A DNA stretch of 5,363 nucleotides from an uncultured Erysipelotrichaceae bacterium (GTDB taxonomy: Bacteria; Bacillota_I; Bacilli_A; RF39; UBA660). The notes under the pieces are model-generated. The model worked only from the letters and a program-made list of their open reading frames with translations. It had not been told where the DNA came from and searched no databases. The first letter of the stretch is position 1, and each line of letters opens with the position of its first letter. The position numbers and the translations under genes were made by a program. Positions 1 through 5,363 of this stretch are shown here, piece by piece. Location of the stretch: the NCBI GenBank assembly GCA_902772675.1, contig CACYBN010000130.1, positions 1 to 5,363 on the forward strand, read 5' to 3'.

Positions 1-587
1 CCAATACTAAAAGGTAATTTAGTTCTCATACTTCTAAGTACATTAGTAAAATTAACATATTCTCCTTGTGCATTTTCAGGTCTTAGATATACTACACTCT
101 TAGAATCTTGTACTACTCCTCTATGAGTTTCAAACATTAATTTAAATTGTCTAATACTAGTAAAATCACTTTTACCACATACAGGACATGGTACTTGATT
201 TTCTTTTATATATTTTTCTGCTTCTTCATTAGTTAATTGATCACCTAAACTACTATTAGTATAATCATTTAATAAATTATCTACTCTAAATCTATTCTTA
301 CAATGCTTACAATCCATTAAAGGATCAGCAAAACTATCTACATGACCAGAAGCTTCCCATACTCTAGGATGCATTAATATATCAGCATCTAATTCATAAG
401 CGTTTTTTCTTTCTTGAATAAATCTTTTTCTCCATGCATCTTTTATATTATTTTTTAATCTGCTTCCTAAAGGACCATAATCCCATGTATTAGCAAGTCC
501 ACCATAGATTTCACTTCCTTGGAATATAAATCCATATTGTTTACAAAAATTAACCATTTTATCCATTGTCATATTTTCACTACTCAT
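1..587 (-). CDS. glyS: Glycyl-tRNA synthetase, single-chain class II (partial, N-terminal 195 residues)
   Basis: This enzyme charges tRNA-Gly with glycine in the cytoplasm, using ATP. Translating the minus strand from the ATG at 587 gives an open frame to the window edge. It carries hallmarks of the eukaryote/Bacillota-type homodimeric GlyRS: an N-terminal GFIFQGSEIYGGLANTWDYG block (residues 19-38), then DADILMHPRVWEASGHVDSF (67-86), and class II motif 2 beginning LRPENAQGEYVNF (168-180). A probable zinc-binding insert shows paired cysteines at 93/96 and 134/137. Full-length relatives have about 460 residues, so more than half of the gene lies outside the window; the truncation is a window effect, not a mutation. 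The start is supported by a near-perfect Shine-Dalgarno (TAAGGAGGAT, 591-600) with five bases between AGGAGG and ATG, the strongest in the window. Expression is probably controlled by the T-box leader directly upstream. Family assignment is very secure. The two-subunit GlyQ/GlyS type is excluded by sequence, so some databases would call the gene glyQS. Confidence 0.97.
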   Translation of the reverse strand, partial: MSSENMTMDKMVNFCKQYGFIFQGSEIYGGLANTWDYGPLGSRLKNNIKDAWRKRFIQERKNAYELDADILMHPRVWEASGHVDSFADPLMDCKHCKNRFRVDNLLNDYTNSSLGDQLTNEEAEKYIKENQVPCPVCGKSDFTSIRQFKLMFETHRGVVQDSKSVVYLRPENAQGEYVNFTNVLRSMRTKLPFSI

Positions 588-590
588 AAT

Positions 591-600
591 ATCCTCCTTA
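591..600 (-). promoter_or_regulatory. Strong ribosome binding site of glyS
   Basis: The minus strand reads TAAGGAGGAT, close to the full anti-Shine-Dalgarno complement, five bases before the ATG at 587. It follows immediately after the U-tract of the leader terminator. Translation is therefore efficient only on transcripts that escape termination. It fixes the glyS start. Confidence 0.9.
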
Positions 601-667
601 TAAATAAAAAACTTCTAGAATATTGTAAGAACGATTTCTCGCGGTTCCATCTTACTTATTCTAGAAG
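601..667 (-). terminator. Intrinsic terminator in the glyS leader
   Basis: On the minus strand, an 11-bp stem (CTTCTAGAATA, 657-667, with its complement at 612-622) is extended inward by a 6-bp helix, GTAAGA/TCTTAC (650-655 with 625-630). A small internal loop separates the two helices. The hairpin is followed directly by TTTTTTATTTA (601-611). A long stem followed by a U-run is the standard intrinsic terminator. It sits just before the glyS ribosome binding site, as expected for a premature terminator controlled by a leader. It may also stop read-through from the LRR gene upstream, which has no visible terminator of its own. Confidence 0.85.
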
Positions 668-717
668 AATCTCTCAATGTATATAGCTCTGGGATTCCAC
701 CCCGTCATCACTTCATA
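601..717 (-). promoter_or_regulatory. T-box riboswitch leader of glyS (glycine-type, atypically short)
   Basis: T-box leaders sense uncharged tRNA and allow transcription of the matching synthetase gene. The minus strand shows the conserved antiterminator. Helix A1 is GUAAGA (650-655) with UCUUAC (625-630). The seven-base bulge is UGGAACC (643-649). Helix A2 is GCGA (639-642) with UCGU (631-634), capped by GAAA (635-638). The fourth bulge base, A, fits the discriminator U of bacterial tRNA-Gly, as in known glyQS T-boxes. The full 14-base box deviates from the consensus only in the helix A1 part. From the predicted transcription start there are only about 70 bases before the bulge, and I cannot assign a standard Stem I with specifier and AG-bulge/GNRA elements. 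The sequence GGGG-UGGAAU-CCC (691-703) may form a small hairpin exposing a GGA triplet. The T-box identity is well supported; the mechanism of this version is not. Confidence 0.85.
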
Positions 718-723
718 ATTAAC

Positions 724-751
724 ATTTTAATCAATTTTTTTAAAAAGTCAA
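724..751 (-). promoter_or_regulatory. Probable sigma-A promoter of the glyS leader
   Basis: The minus strand reads TTGACT (746-751), 16 bases of spacer, then TAAAAT (724-729). Each hexamer matches the sigma-A consensus at five of six positions. Transcription would start near 717, giving a leader of about 130 bases before the glyS ATG. The -35 element begins two bases after the LRR gene stop codon, so glyS has its own promoter in a compact gap. The AT-rich background makes chance -10 matches common, but the TTGACT is informative. Confidence 0.6.
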
Positions 752-752
752 G

Positions 753-2798
753 TTATTCATGGTCAGTAACTTCAATATCTCCATACCAGTTTTCTATTGT
801 ACCAGTAACAAAGTTTGCTTCACTAGGACCACCAGTAATATTCATCCAGTTAAATTTCTTACCTGTCTTATTTACTATAGTAGATAAAGACCCATTATTA
901 CTTGTCCATGTAATCTGTTTATGGAATGCATAACTTCCTATACTTGTTACTGTACTAGGAATAACTACTTTAGATAGTCTACATAATTGGAAAGCATATG
1001 ATCCAATATATGTAACACCTTCAGGTATTTGTACTCCTTTAATATAAGTATAATAGAATGCATAATTTTCTATTCTTTTAACACTAGAAGGAATAACTAC
1101 ATTGTTAGTTGTATATCCAGCATAAGATAATAAACTAGTTTTATCTATAGAACCATCTGCTTTTCTAGAATATACAAATGGACCAGTAGTATCTCCATCT
1201 CCATTATCTACTGAAGTTAAATTATTTAAAGCAAAAGCTAATGAACCTATTTTAGTAACTGTACTAGGTATTTTTATAGTTCCTTTTAAACTTAAATATC
1301 TAAAGCAACTACCATTTATTGTTTTAAGAGTTACACCATTCTTTGTTTCTGGAATAACTAAATTATTTTTATTAGCTCCACTGTAACCTATCAATGTAGA
1401 ATAATCTATTCCACTAGCAGTTCTTTTATAAATCCACATCTGTTCTGGATCAGTAGTAGAATTCAAATTAAATGCTAATGCACCTATACTTGTAACACTA
1501 TCAGGTATAACTATATTAGTTATCTTATTATTATAGAAAGCACTACTACCGATTGTTTTTAATCCTGAAGGTAGATTTACTGCAGATATACCATTAGCAG
1601 CAAAAGCGCTTCCTCCAATACTTGTAACAGAATCTGGTATAACAACAGTCCATCCACTAAGACCCATACTATAGAAAGCACTTTCCTCTATGGTTTTCAA
1701 TTTAACACCATTTACTTCTCCTGGAATTACAAATGTCTTATTTTGGAATTCAGATAAGTCTCCTATATATCCTCTTATCTTAGAATAGTCTGTTTCACCA
1801 TTAGTAGTTCCATATAAGAAAGATGGATTTGGTATTGGATTATCACAAAAAGCACATGCTCCTAATGATGTAACTGATTTAGGTAAGCTAAATCCAGTTA
1901 TTTGATTATATCTAAATGCTCTTGCTCCAATTGTTTTTAATACTGTTGAACTAGAAAAATCAACAGCAGGTAATTGGTTTTTCATAAATGCTTCACTATC
2001 TATATTAACTAAAGTAGTTGGTAATACAACTTTAGTTAATTTATTATAAGCAAAAGCTCTAGATCCAATTGAAGTTACAGTATCTGGTATCTTAACTGTA
2101 GTTAATCCCATATTATTAAATGCATAAGCATAAATACTAGTAACAACATAATTATCTATCATATCTGGAATTATTACATCTTTACCACAACTACTATTGT
2201 AATAAGTAATAGTGGCTGTTCTATTATCACCAGTTCCAGTTAATTTATAACTATAACAATTATCTGCCTCTTCACTAGTTATTTTATAGAAAGTTCTCTT
2301 ATTATCAGTATCCCCATCTTCATATGTATATTTAACATTATCTCTTCCACCAATTGGATAACCTAAATAAACACTCTTATCATTAGTATTATAAATCGAA
2401 GATGTTTTTAAATCTCCTTCTTTAGTTATATCTACTTTCATACCAGCTTTATCTAAACTAGTCCAGTAATATGTATATTTATTATTTTCATCAACAACAA
2501 CTATTACATAGGCATCTACCCATTCTCCATATGGACTTTGCATTATTTTCCCATCATTAGTTTCTAAATTGTTAATATGAAAATAATATACTGTATTTTT
2601 ATCTCTTGCTATTAACTTATTATGAGAAATCATATTACTTGCTATATCTATATATTCTTTAGCTATTGCTATATATGTTTTTCTTCTACTATTATCTATA
2701 TATTTTGTTACTCCTACTATAGCAATTGATGTTAATAAACCTATAATTACTACTACAGCTAATAGTTCTATAATTGTAAATCCTTTTTTATTCTTCAT
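753..2798 (-). CDS. Type IV prepilin-like protein fused to a BspA-like leucine-rich-repeat (LRR_5) domain
   Basis: This is a predicted surface protein of 681 residues. Residues 1-6 (MKNKKG) followed by FTIIELLAVVVIIG form a class III prepilin signal. Prepilin peptidase would cut between Gly6 and Phe7 and methylate Phe7, with the conserved Glu at mature position 5 (Glu11). The hydrophobic helix runs to about residue 30. Residues about 40-200 look like a small pilin-type globular part, including SPYGEWVDAYVIVV near residue 90. Residues about 205-625 hold 14 LRR_5 repeats, typically 22 residues, of the form IPxxVTSIGxxAFxxNxLT, with three longer inserts. A C-terminal cap (about 637-681) lacks a sortase motif or second membrane helix. 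The start at 2798 is preferred because AGGTGA (2803-2808) precedes it and it places the prepilin signal at the N terminus; the upstream ATG at 2843 lies inside a terminator hairpin. BspA-type repeats often mediate adhesion, so a pilus-displayed or membrane-anchored adhesin is plausible but inferred. Confidence 0.9.
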   Translation of the reverse strand: MKNKKGFTIIELLAVVVIIGLLTSIAIVGVTKYIDNSRRKTYIAIAKEYIDIASNMISHNKLIARDKNTVYYFHINNLETNDGKIMQSPYGEWVDAYVIVVVDENNKYTYYWTSLDKAGMKVDITKEGDLKTSSIYNTNDKSVYLGYPIGGRDNVKYTYEDGDTDNKRTFYKITSEEADNCYSYKLTGTGDNRTATITYYNSSCGKDVIIPDMIDNYVVTSIYAYAFNNMGLTTVKIPDTVTSIGSRAFAYNKLTKVVLPTTLVNIDSEAFMKNQLPAVDFSSSTVLKTIGARAFRYNQITGFSLPKSVTSLGACAFCDNPIPNPSFLYGTTNGETDYSKIRGYIGDLSEFQNKTFVIPGEVNGVKLKTIEESAFYSMGLSGWTVVIPDSVTSIGGSAFAANGISAVNLPSGLKTIGSSAFYNNKITNIVIPDSVTSIGALAFNLNSTTDPEQMWIYKRTASGIDYSTLIGYSGANKNNLVIPETKNGVTLKTINGSCFRYLSLKGTIKIPSTVTKIGSLAFALNNLTSVDNGDGDTTGPFVYSRKADGSIDKTSLLSYAGYTTNNVVIPSSVKRIENYAFYYTYIKGVQIPEGVTYIGSYAFQLCRLSKVVIPSTVTSIGSYAFHKQITWTSNNGSLSTIVNKTGKKFNWMNITGGPSEANFVTGTIENWYGDIEVTDHE
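924..2186 (-). repeat. Array of 14 BspA-like leucine-rich repeats with three periodic inserts
   Basis: In the protein, the repeat-marking Phe of the xAF motif falls at residues 227, 249, 271, 295, 317, 375, 399, 421, 443, 499, 522, 581, 603 and 625. The step is 22-24 residues except for three jumps of 58, 56 and 59. Each jump contains a related insert built on an aromatic-[LIV]-Tyr start, then Asp-x-[ST] and Tyr-x-Gly, ending in VIP (327-359, 455-483, 541-570). At DNA level the repeats are recognisable as recurring blocks such as those near 941, 1483 and 1615, so slippage or recombination could change copy number. Confidence 0.85.
2709..2798 (-). other. Prepilin (class III) signal and N-terminal transmembrane helix
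   Basis: This segment encodes residues 1-30 of the LRR protein. The basic leader MKNKKG is followed by FTIIELLAVVVIIGLL, matching the G-[FM]-x4-E prepilin peptidase and methylation motif with a long hydrophobic stretch behind it. Export would follow the type IV pilin or type II secretion/competence pseudopilin route, with retention in the membrane or assembly into a filament. No prepilin peptidase or assembly ATPase is encoded in this window. Confidence 0.93.
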
Positions 2799-2814
2799 AC
2801 TATCACCTATTTTA

Positions 2815-2843
2815 ATTATATAAAACGTCAAAAAAAAGTACAA
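2815..2843 (-). promoter_or_regulatory. Possible promoter of the pilin-LRR gene, overlapping the upstream terminator
   Basis: A perfect TATAAT (2815-2820) lies 16 bases before the ATG at 2798. Seventeen bases further upstream is a weak -35, TTGTAC (2838-2843), inside the terminator hairpin of the YitT gene. Transcription would start near 2808, leaving a leader of about ten bases with the Shine-Dalgarno at its very 5' end. The upstream terminator makes a separate promoter likely; the exact element is less sure. Confidence 0.45.
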
Positions 2844-2857
2844 CTTATAAAGTTGTA
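2831..2857 (-). terminator. Intrinsic terminator of the flippase-YitT unit
   Basis: On the minus strand, TACAACTT (2850-2857) pairs with AAGTTGTA (2839-2846) across a three-base loop. One C follows, then seven T residues (2831-2837). It begins 15 bases after the YitT stop codon. The opposite strand is also T-rich after the hairpin, so it could act in both directions, but no plus-strand gene is visible to use it. Confidence 0.85.
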
Positions 2858-2872
2858 TTATTTTTTATTTTA

Positions 2873-3760
2873 CTATTTCTTTACTTTTTTAATTATCTTC
2901 TTTTTATCTTTCGTAGATTTTATATGATTACCTATAATTTCAGAAACATCAGATACTGCTACAAAAGCTGAATCATCTACTTCAGCAATAATTCTTTTTA
3001 ATTCAGGAATTTCCATTCTAGTAAGAACTACATATAAAATTACTTTCTTACCAGAAATTAATCCACTACCTTCCATAATAGTACATGTTCTTCCTAAACG
3101 ATTATAAATCATTTCAGTAATTTCTCCACTCTTACCAGTTATAATCATACAAGACTTAGCTTGAGATAATCCTGTACTTACAAAATCGATTAATTTAAAT
3201 GTAATAAAATATGTAAGTAAAGAATACATTGCTCTATCCATACCAAAAATAAATCCTGCTGTTGTAAATATTACTAAGTTAAATCCTAAAACTATTTGTC
3301 CTACTGATAATGATGTTTTTTTATTAATAACTATTGCAACAGATTCAGTTCCATCTACACATCCACCACACATAATAACTAGACCAACACCAATACCTAA
3401 AATAGCTCCACCATAAACTACTGCAAGAATTGGATCTCCTGTTAATGCTGGACTTGTTGCAAATGCTTCAAGTAATACAGCAAATAGACCCATACTATAT
3501 AAAGCTTTTATTAAAAAGTTCTTACCTAAGTTTTTATATCCTACATAGATAAATGGAATATTAATAATAAATACCAATATACCTAAATTAATCCCAGATA
3601 ATTTACTAATAATAATACTTATACCAGTAACACCACCATCAAGTATTGAGTTCGGTACTAAAAACTCTTCCAAAGCAAATGCTGCTAAAACTGCACCAAA
3701 AGTCATTCCTAAAAATTCAAATAATTTTTTTAAATAAGAATTCTTACTTAATTTACTCAT
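2873..3760 (-). CDS. YitT-family multispanning membrane protein (DUF161 plus DUF2179)
   Basis: This predicted inner-membrane protein of 295 residues is of unknown biochemical function. The N-terminal two thirds matches the YitT membrane domain: about six hydrophobic segments (roughly 14-35, 57-75, 82-100, 110-133, 152-173, 177-195) and the family signatures ILDGGVTGISIIIS (39-52) and GGCVDGTESVAIVINKK (132-148). Residues about 200-278 form the soluble DUF2179 domain (SCMIITGKSGEITEMI, then TRMEIPELKRIIAEVD). The C terminus is a lysine-rich tail, and the length is usual for the family. The ATG overlaps the stop of the flippase gene by one base (TAATG). Its ribosome site (AGAGGA, 3763-3768) lies within the end of that gene at short spacing, suggesting translational coupling. 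The gene ends in TAG and is followed by a terminator. Many paralogues exist in Bacillota, so no symbol is given. Family membership is secure; a transport role is often assumed but unproven. Confidence 0.93.
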   Translation of the reverse strand: MSKLSKNSYLKKLFEFLGMTFGAVLAAFALEEFLVPNSILDGGVTGISIIISKLSGINLGILVFIINIPFIYVGYKNLGKNFLIKALYSMGLFAVLLEAFATSPALTGDPILAVVYGGAILGIGVGLVIMCGGCVDGTESVAIVINKKTSLSVGQIVLGFNLVIFTTAGFIFGMDRAMYSLLTYFITFKLIDFVSTGLSQAKSCMIITGKSGEITEMIYNRLGRTCTIMEGSGLISGKKVILYVVLTRMEIPELKRIIAEVDDSAFVAVSDVSEIIGNHIKSTKDKKKIIKKVKK

Positions 3761-5298
3761 TATCCTCTCACTCTTTTCTTAAAAATCTTTTTTAAAATAC
3801 TAACAATTATATCTTTAAAATAATTAAATTCTTCAGTATTTTTATATAATAAATAAAATATAAGATTTGGAACTATTACACATACTATACACTTAAATAT
3901 AAATACTAAGAATACTTTACCAGTTAAAAGACTTAATACATAATAAAGACCAAATGCTATTAACATAGTAAAAATCATTCTAATTATATATTCTATATAA
4001 TAAGATATAACACTCTCTTTAAATCCTTCTTTATATAATACATATACTTCTACCCAGAATGGTAATAAGAAGTAACTTATTAAAGTACCTAAGAATACTC
4101 CAATAATACCTAATTTAATAGCTAATACTATTGAAATAATTATATTTAATAATGCTTCTACTAAAGTAATATATCTATCTTTATAAAATATACCAGCAGC
4201 TTCTCTAAATGAATTTATTACTTTTCTCATTACAGTGAAATAGAAAACAATTACTAGTGTTAAAACTACTTCTATATTAAATACATATTCTTTTCCAGCT
4301 ATTATTTCAATAAAATCATTAAATAAAACCATTAAACATATACTACAGAAGAAAGCTATCCAAAAAGTTGCTAAATTACTCTTTTTAAATAATTCTATTC
4401 TTCTATTTTTATCTTGATCAACCCAGAAATTACCAACTCCTGGAGTTAATGAAGTATATACTTGATTAATTACCATATATAAAGCATATATAACTAAATA
4501 ATAATTAGAATAAAAACCTACTTCAGCTAAACCTACAAATTTAGATATAACTAAATTATCAGTAGAATTAACTACTACTCCACCTACTTTTTTCATCATA
4601 AGTGCTTTAGTATTTTTAATTATTTCTTTAGTATCTTTCTTAGCTAACTTTTTAACATTCTTCTCTTTAAGAAATGGATACATCTTATCTGCTTTAAAAG
4701 ATAAAGCCATATTAGATATAATTGTAAGAATTACTTGAATAATTAAATATCCAAAATAATCTTTACATAAGAATAAATAAATTATTTGTAAAATATTCAT
4801 TAAAATATAAAAAGAATATCTATATATAGTTTCAATATGTCTATTTTGATCTGCTAAAATTAGATTTCTTTTATAAGAAAAGAAATAACTAACCGCAGTA
4901 TTAGTAACAAACAATAAATATATTAATTCTATACCAGCTATATCTGGCATATTTTTAATAAATACATTTAAGAATGGAGTTAAACTAAATCCTAGTCCAA
5001 ATATAACAAATCCTATAATTATATAAACTTTTTTAAATAAAGCCATAAGACTTTTTAGTTTTTCTGTATCTTTTTCTGCTAAAGGTTTATATAAAGAATA
5101 AGTTATAGCTGTACCTACACCTAACTCTGTCAATGATAAAATTGTCAATATATTAGAAAATAATCCATTAAGACCTAAATATGTACTAGATAAGAATCTA
5201 ATAAATACAATACGAACTATAAAAGATGCTAATATACCTAATGATTGTCCGATAAAAGACCAATAGACATTTCTAATCATACTATTAGTTCTTGACAT
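3760..5298 (-). CDS. Wzx-like polysaccharide/oligosaccharide flippase (MOP superfamily)
   Basis: This predicted integral membrane protein of 512 residues belongs to the polysaccharide biosynthesis/flippase group, which moves lipid-linked oligosaccharide repeat units across the cytoplasmic membrane for capsule, exopolysaccharide or wall polymer assembly. About 12-14 hydrophobic helices are visible, for example 12-34, 41-66, 88-112, 121-139, 158-177, 180-200, 261-283, 308-328, 377-393, 396-418, 432-457 and 461-485. A basic cytoplasmic loop lies at about 201-236 and a basic tail ends in KKIFKKRVRG. The family-typical N-terminal block is FLSSTYLGLNGLFSNIL (35-51), then ELGVGTAITYSLYKPLAEKD (58-77), followed by the Tyr-Lys-Arg region near 142. 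The start is supported by AGGTG (5304-5308) five bases upstream. It is the first gene of a two-gene unit with the YitT gene. No glycosyltransferase or polymerase gene is in the window, so the substrate cannot be named; a link to a polysaccharide cluster further upstream is possible. Confidence 0.92.
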   Translation of the reverse strand: MSRTNSMIRNVYWSFIGQSLGILASFIVRIVFIRFLSSTYLGLNGLFSNILTILSLTELGVGTAITYSLYKPLAEKDTEKLKSLMALFKKVYIIIGFVIFGLGFSLTPFLNVFIKNMPDIAGIELIYLLFVTNTAVSYFFSYKRNLILADQNRHIETIYRYSFYILMNILQIIYLFLCKDYFGYLIIQVILTIISNMALSFKADKMYPFLKEKNVKKLAKKDTKEIIKNTKALMMKKVGGVVVNSTDNLVISKFVGLAEVGFYSNYYLVIYALYMVINQVYTSLTPGVGNFWVDQDKNRRIELFKKSNLATFWIAFFCSICLMVLFNDFIEIIAGKEYVFNIEVVLTLVIVFYFTVMRKVINSFREAAGIFYKDRYITLVEALLNIIISIVLAIKLGIIGVFLGTLISYFLLPFWVEVYVLYKEGFKESVISYYIEYIIRMIFTMLIAFGLYYVLSLLTGKVFLVFIFKCIVCVIVPNLIFYLLYKNTEEFNYFKDIIVSILKKIFKKRVRG

Positions 5299-5315
5299 AA
5301 CTACACCTCAAAAAA

Positions 5316-5344
5316 ATTATATCACTTGATAAATATCTCTTCAA
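5316..5344 (-). promoter_or_regulatory. Likely promoter of the flippase-YitT unit with extended -10
   Basis: The minus strand shows TTGAAG (5339-5344), a 17-base spacer, and TATAAT (5316-5321) preceded by TGA, giving an extended -10 of the TGN-TATAAT form. The start site would be near 5309, so the leader before the ATG at 5298 is only about 11 bases and begins at the Shine-Dalgarno. The combination of a perfect -10, a TG extension and correct spacing makes this the best promoter in the window. Confidence 0.7.
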
Positions 5345-5363
5345 TTTTATAGACAAAATAATA

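Noticed and set aside
1..587. Broken glyS pseudogene
   Set aside because: The frame is open without interruption to the window edge and the motifs are intact; the truncation is only the window boundary.
588..752. A small hidden gene between the LRR gene and glyS
   Set aside because: The 165-base gap is fully explained by a promoter, T-box leader, terminator and ribosome site, and no start codon with its own ribosome site was seen.
753..890. Sortase anchor or C-terminal membrane anchor on the LRR protein
   Set aside because: The C terminus has no LPxTG-like motif, hydrophobic helix or basic tail; it ends in an acidic, polar stretch.
924..2186. CRISPR-like or tandem DNA repeat array
   Set aside because: The repeated blocks are in-frame, diverged, and correspond to protein leucine-rich repeats; there are no identical repeats with unique spacers.
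2799..2843. A 15-residue upstream extension of the pilin-LRR gene starting at the ATG at 2843
   Set aside because: That ATG lies in the terminator hairpin of the YitT gene, and the extension would precede the basic prepilin leader. The ATG at 2798 has a Shine-Dalgarno and gives a canonical prepilin N terminus.
1..5298. Mycoplasma-type code (TGA as tryptophan), suggested by the AT-rich composition
   Set aside because: Tryptophan positions checked use TGG, no in-frame TGA was seen, and the genes end in TAA or TAG.

Overview
The window is a strongly AT-rich bacterial segment in which every recognisable gene lies on the minus strand. Several features point to a low-GC Bacillota: purine-rich Shine-Dalgarno sites, a T-box-type leader in front of a glycyl-tRNA synthetase gene, intrinsic terminators, and a YitT-family membrane protein. 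The style of the leucine-rich-repeat (LRR_5/BspA-like) protein would fit an uncultivated gut Bacilli or Erysipelotrichia-like lineage, but that placement is an inference. Tryptophan is encoded by TGG and the visible stops are TAA and TAG, so nothing indicates the mycoplasma code.

In the direction of transcription (high to low coordinates), the window opens with a promoter with an extended -10 element. It drives a two-gene unit: a Wzx-like polysaccharide flippase of 512 residues and a YitT-family membrane protein of 295 residues. The two genes overlap by one base (TAATG) and are probably translationally coupled. A clear hairpin plus T-tract terminator closes the unit at 2831-2857.

Next comes a 681-residue surface protein with its own likely promoter, which overlaps that terminator. 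The protein starts with a type IV prepilin signal and continues through a pilin-like globular part into 14 BspA-like leucine-rich repeats. The repeats are interrupted at three places by a recurring 34-37 residue insert.

Between the LRR gene and glyS, positions 588-752 hold a promoter and a leader with a T-box antiterminator (UGGAACC bulge, GAAA-capped helix) and an intrinsic terminator. The layout is odd: the leader is short, no standard Stem I is evident, and the antiterminator sits inside the terminator hairpin instead of forming a clear alternative to it. The last feature is the first 195 codons of glycyl-tRNA synthetase, cut by the window edge.

The flippase and the pilin-LRR protein are both cell-envelope functions. 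glyS is housekeeping, and its gene may receive some read-through from the LRR gene because no separate terminator is visible between them. No stretch above 300 bases lacks a gene, and no mobile element, CRISPR array or tRNA was seen.
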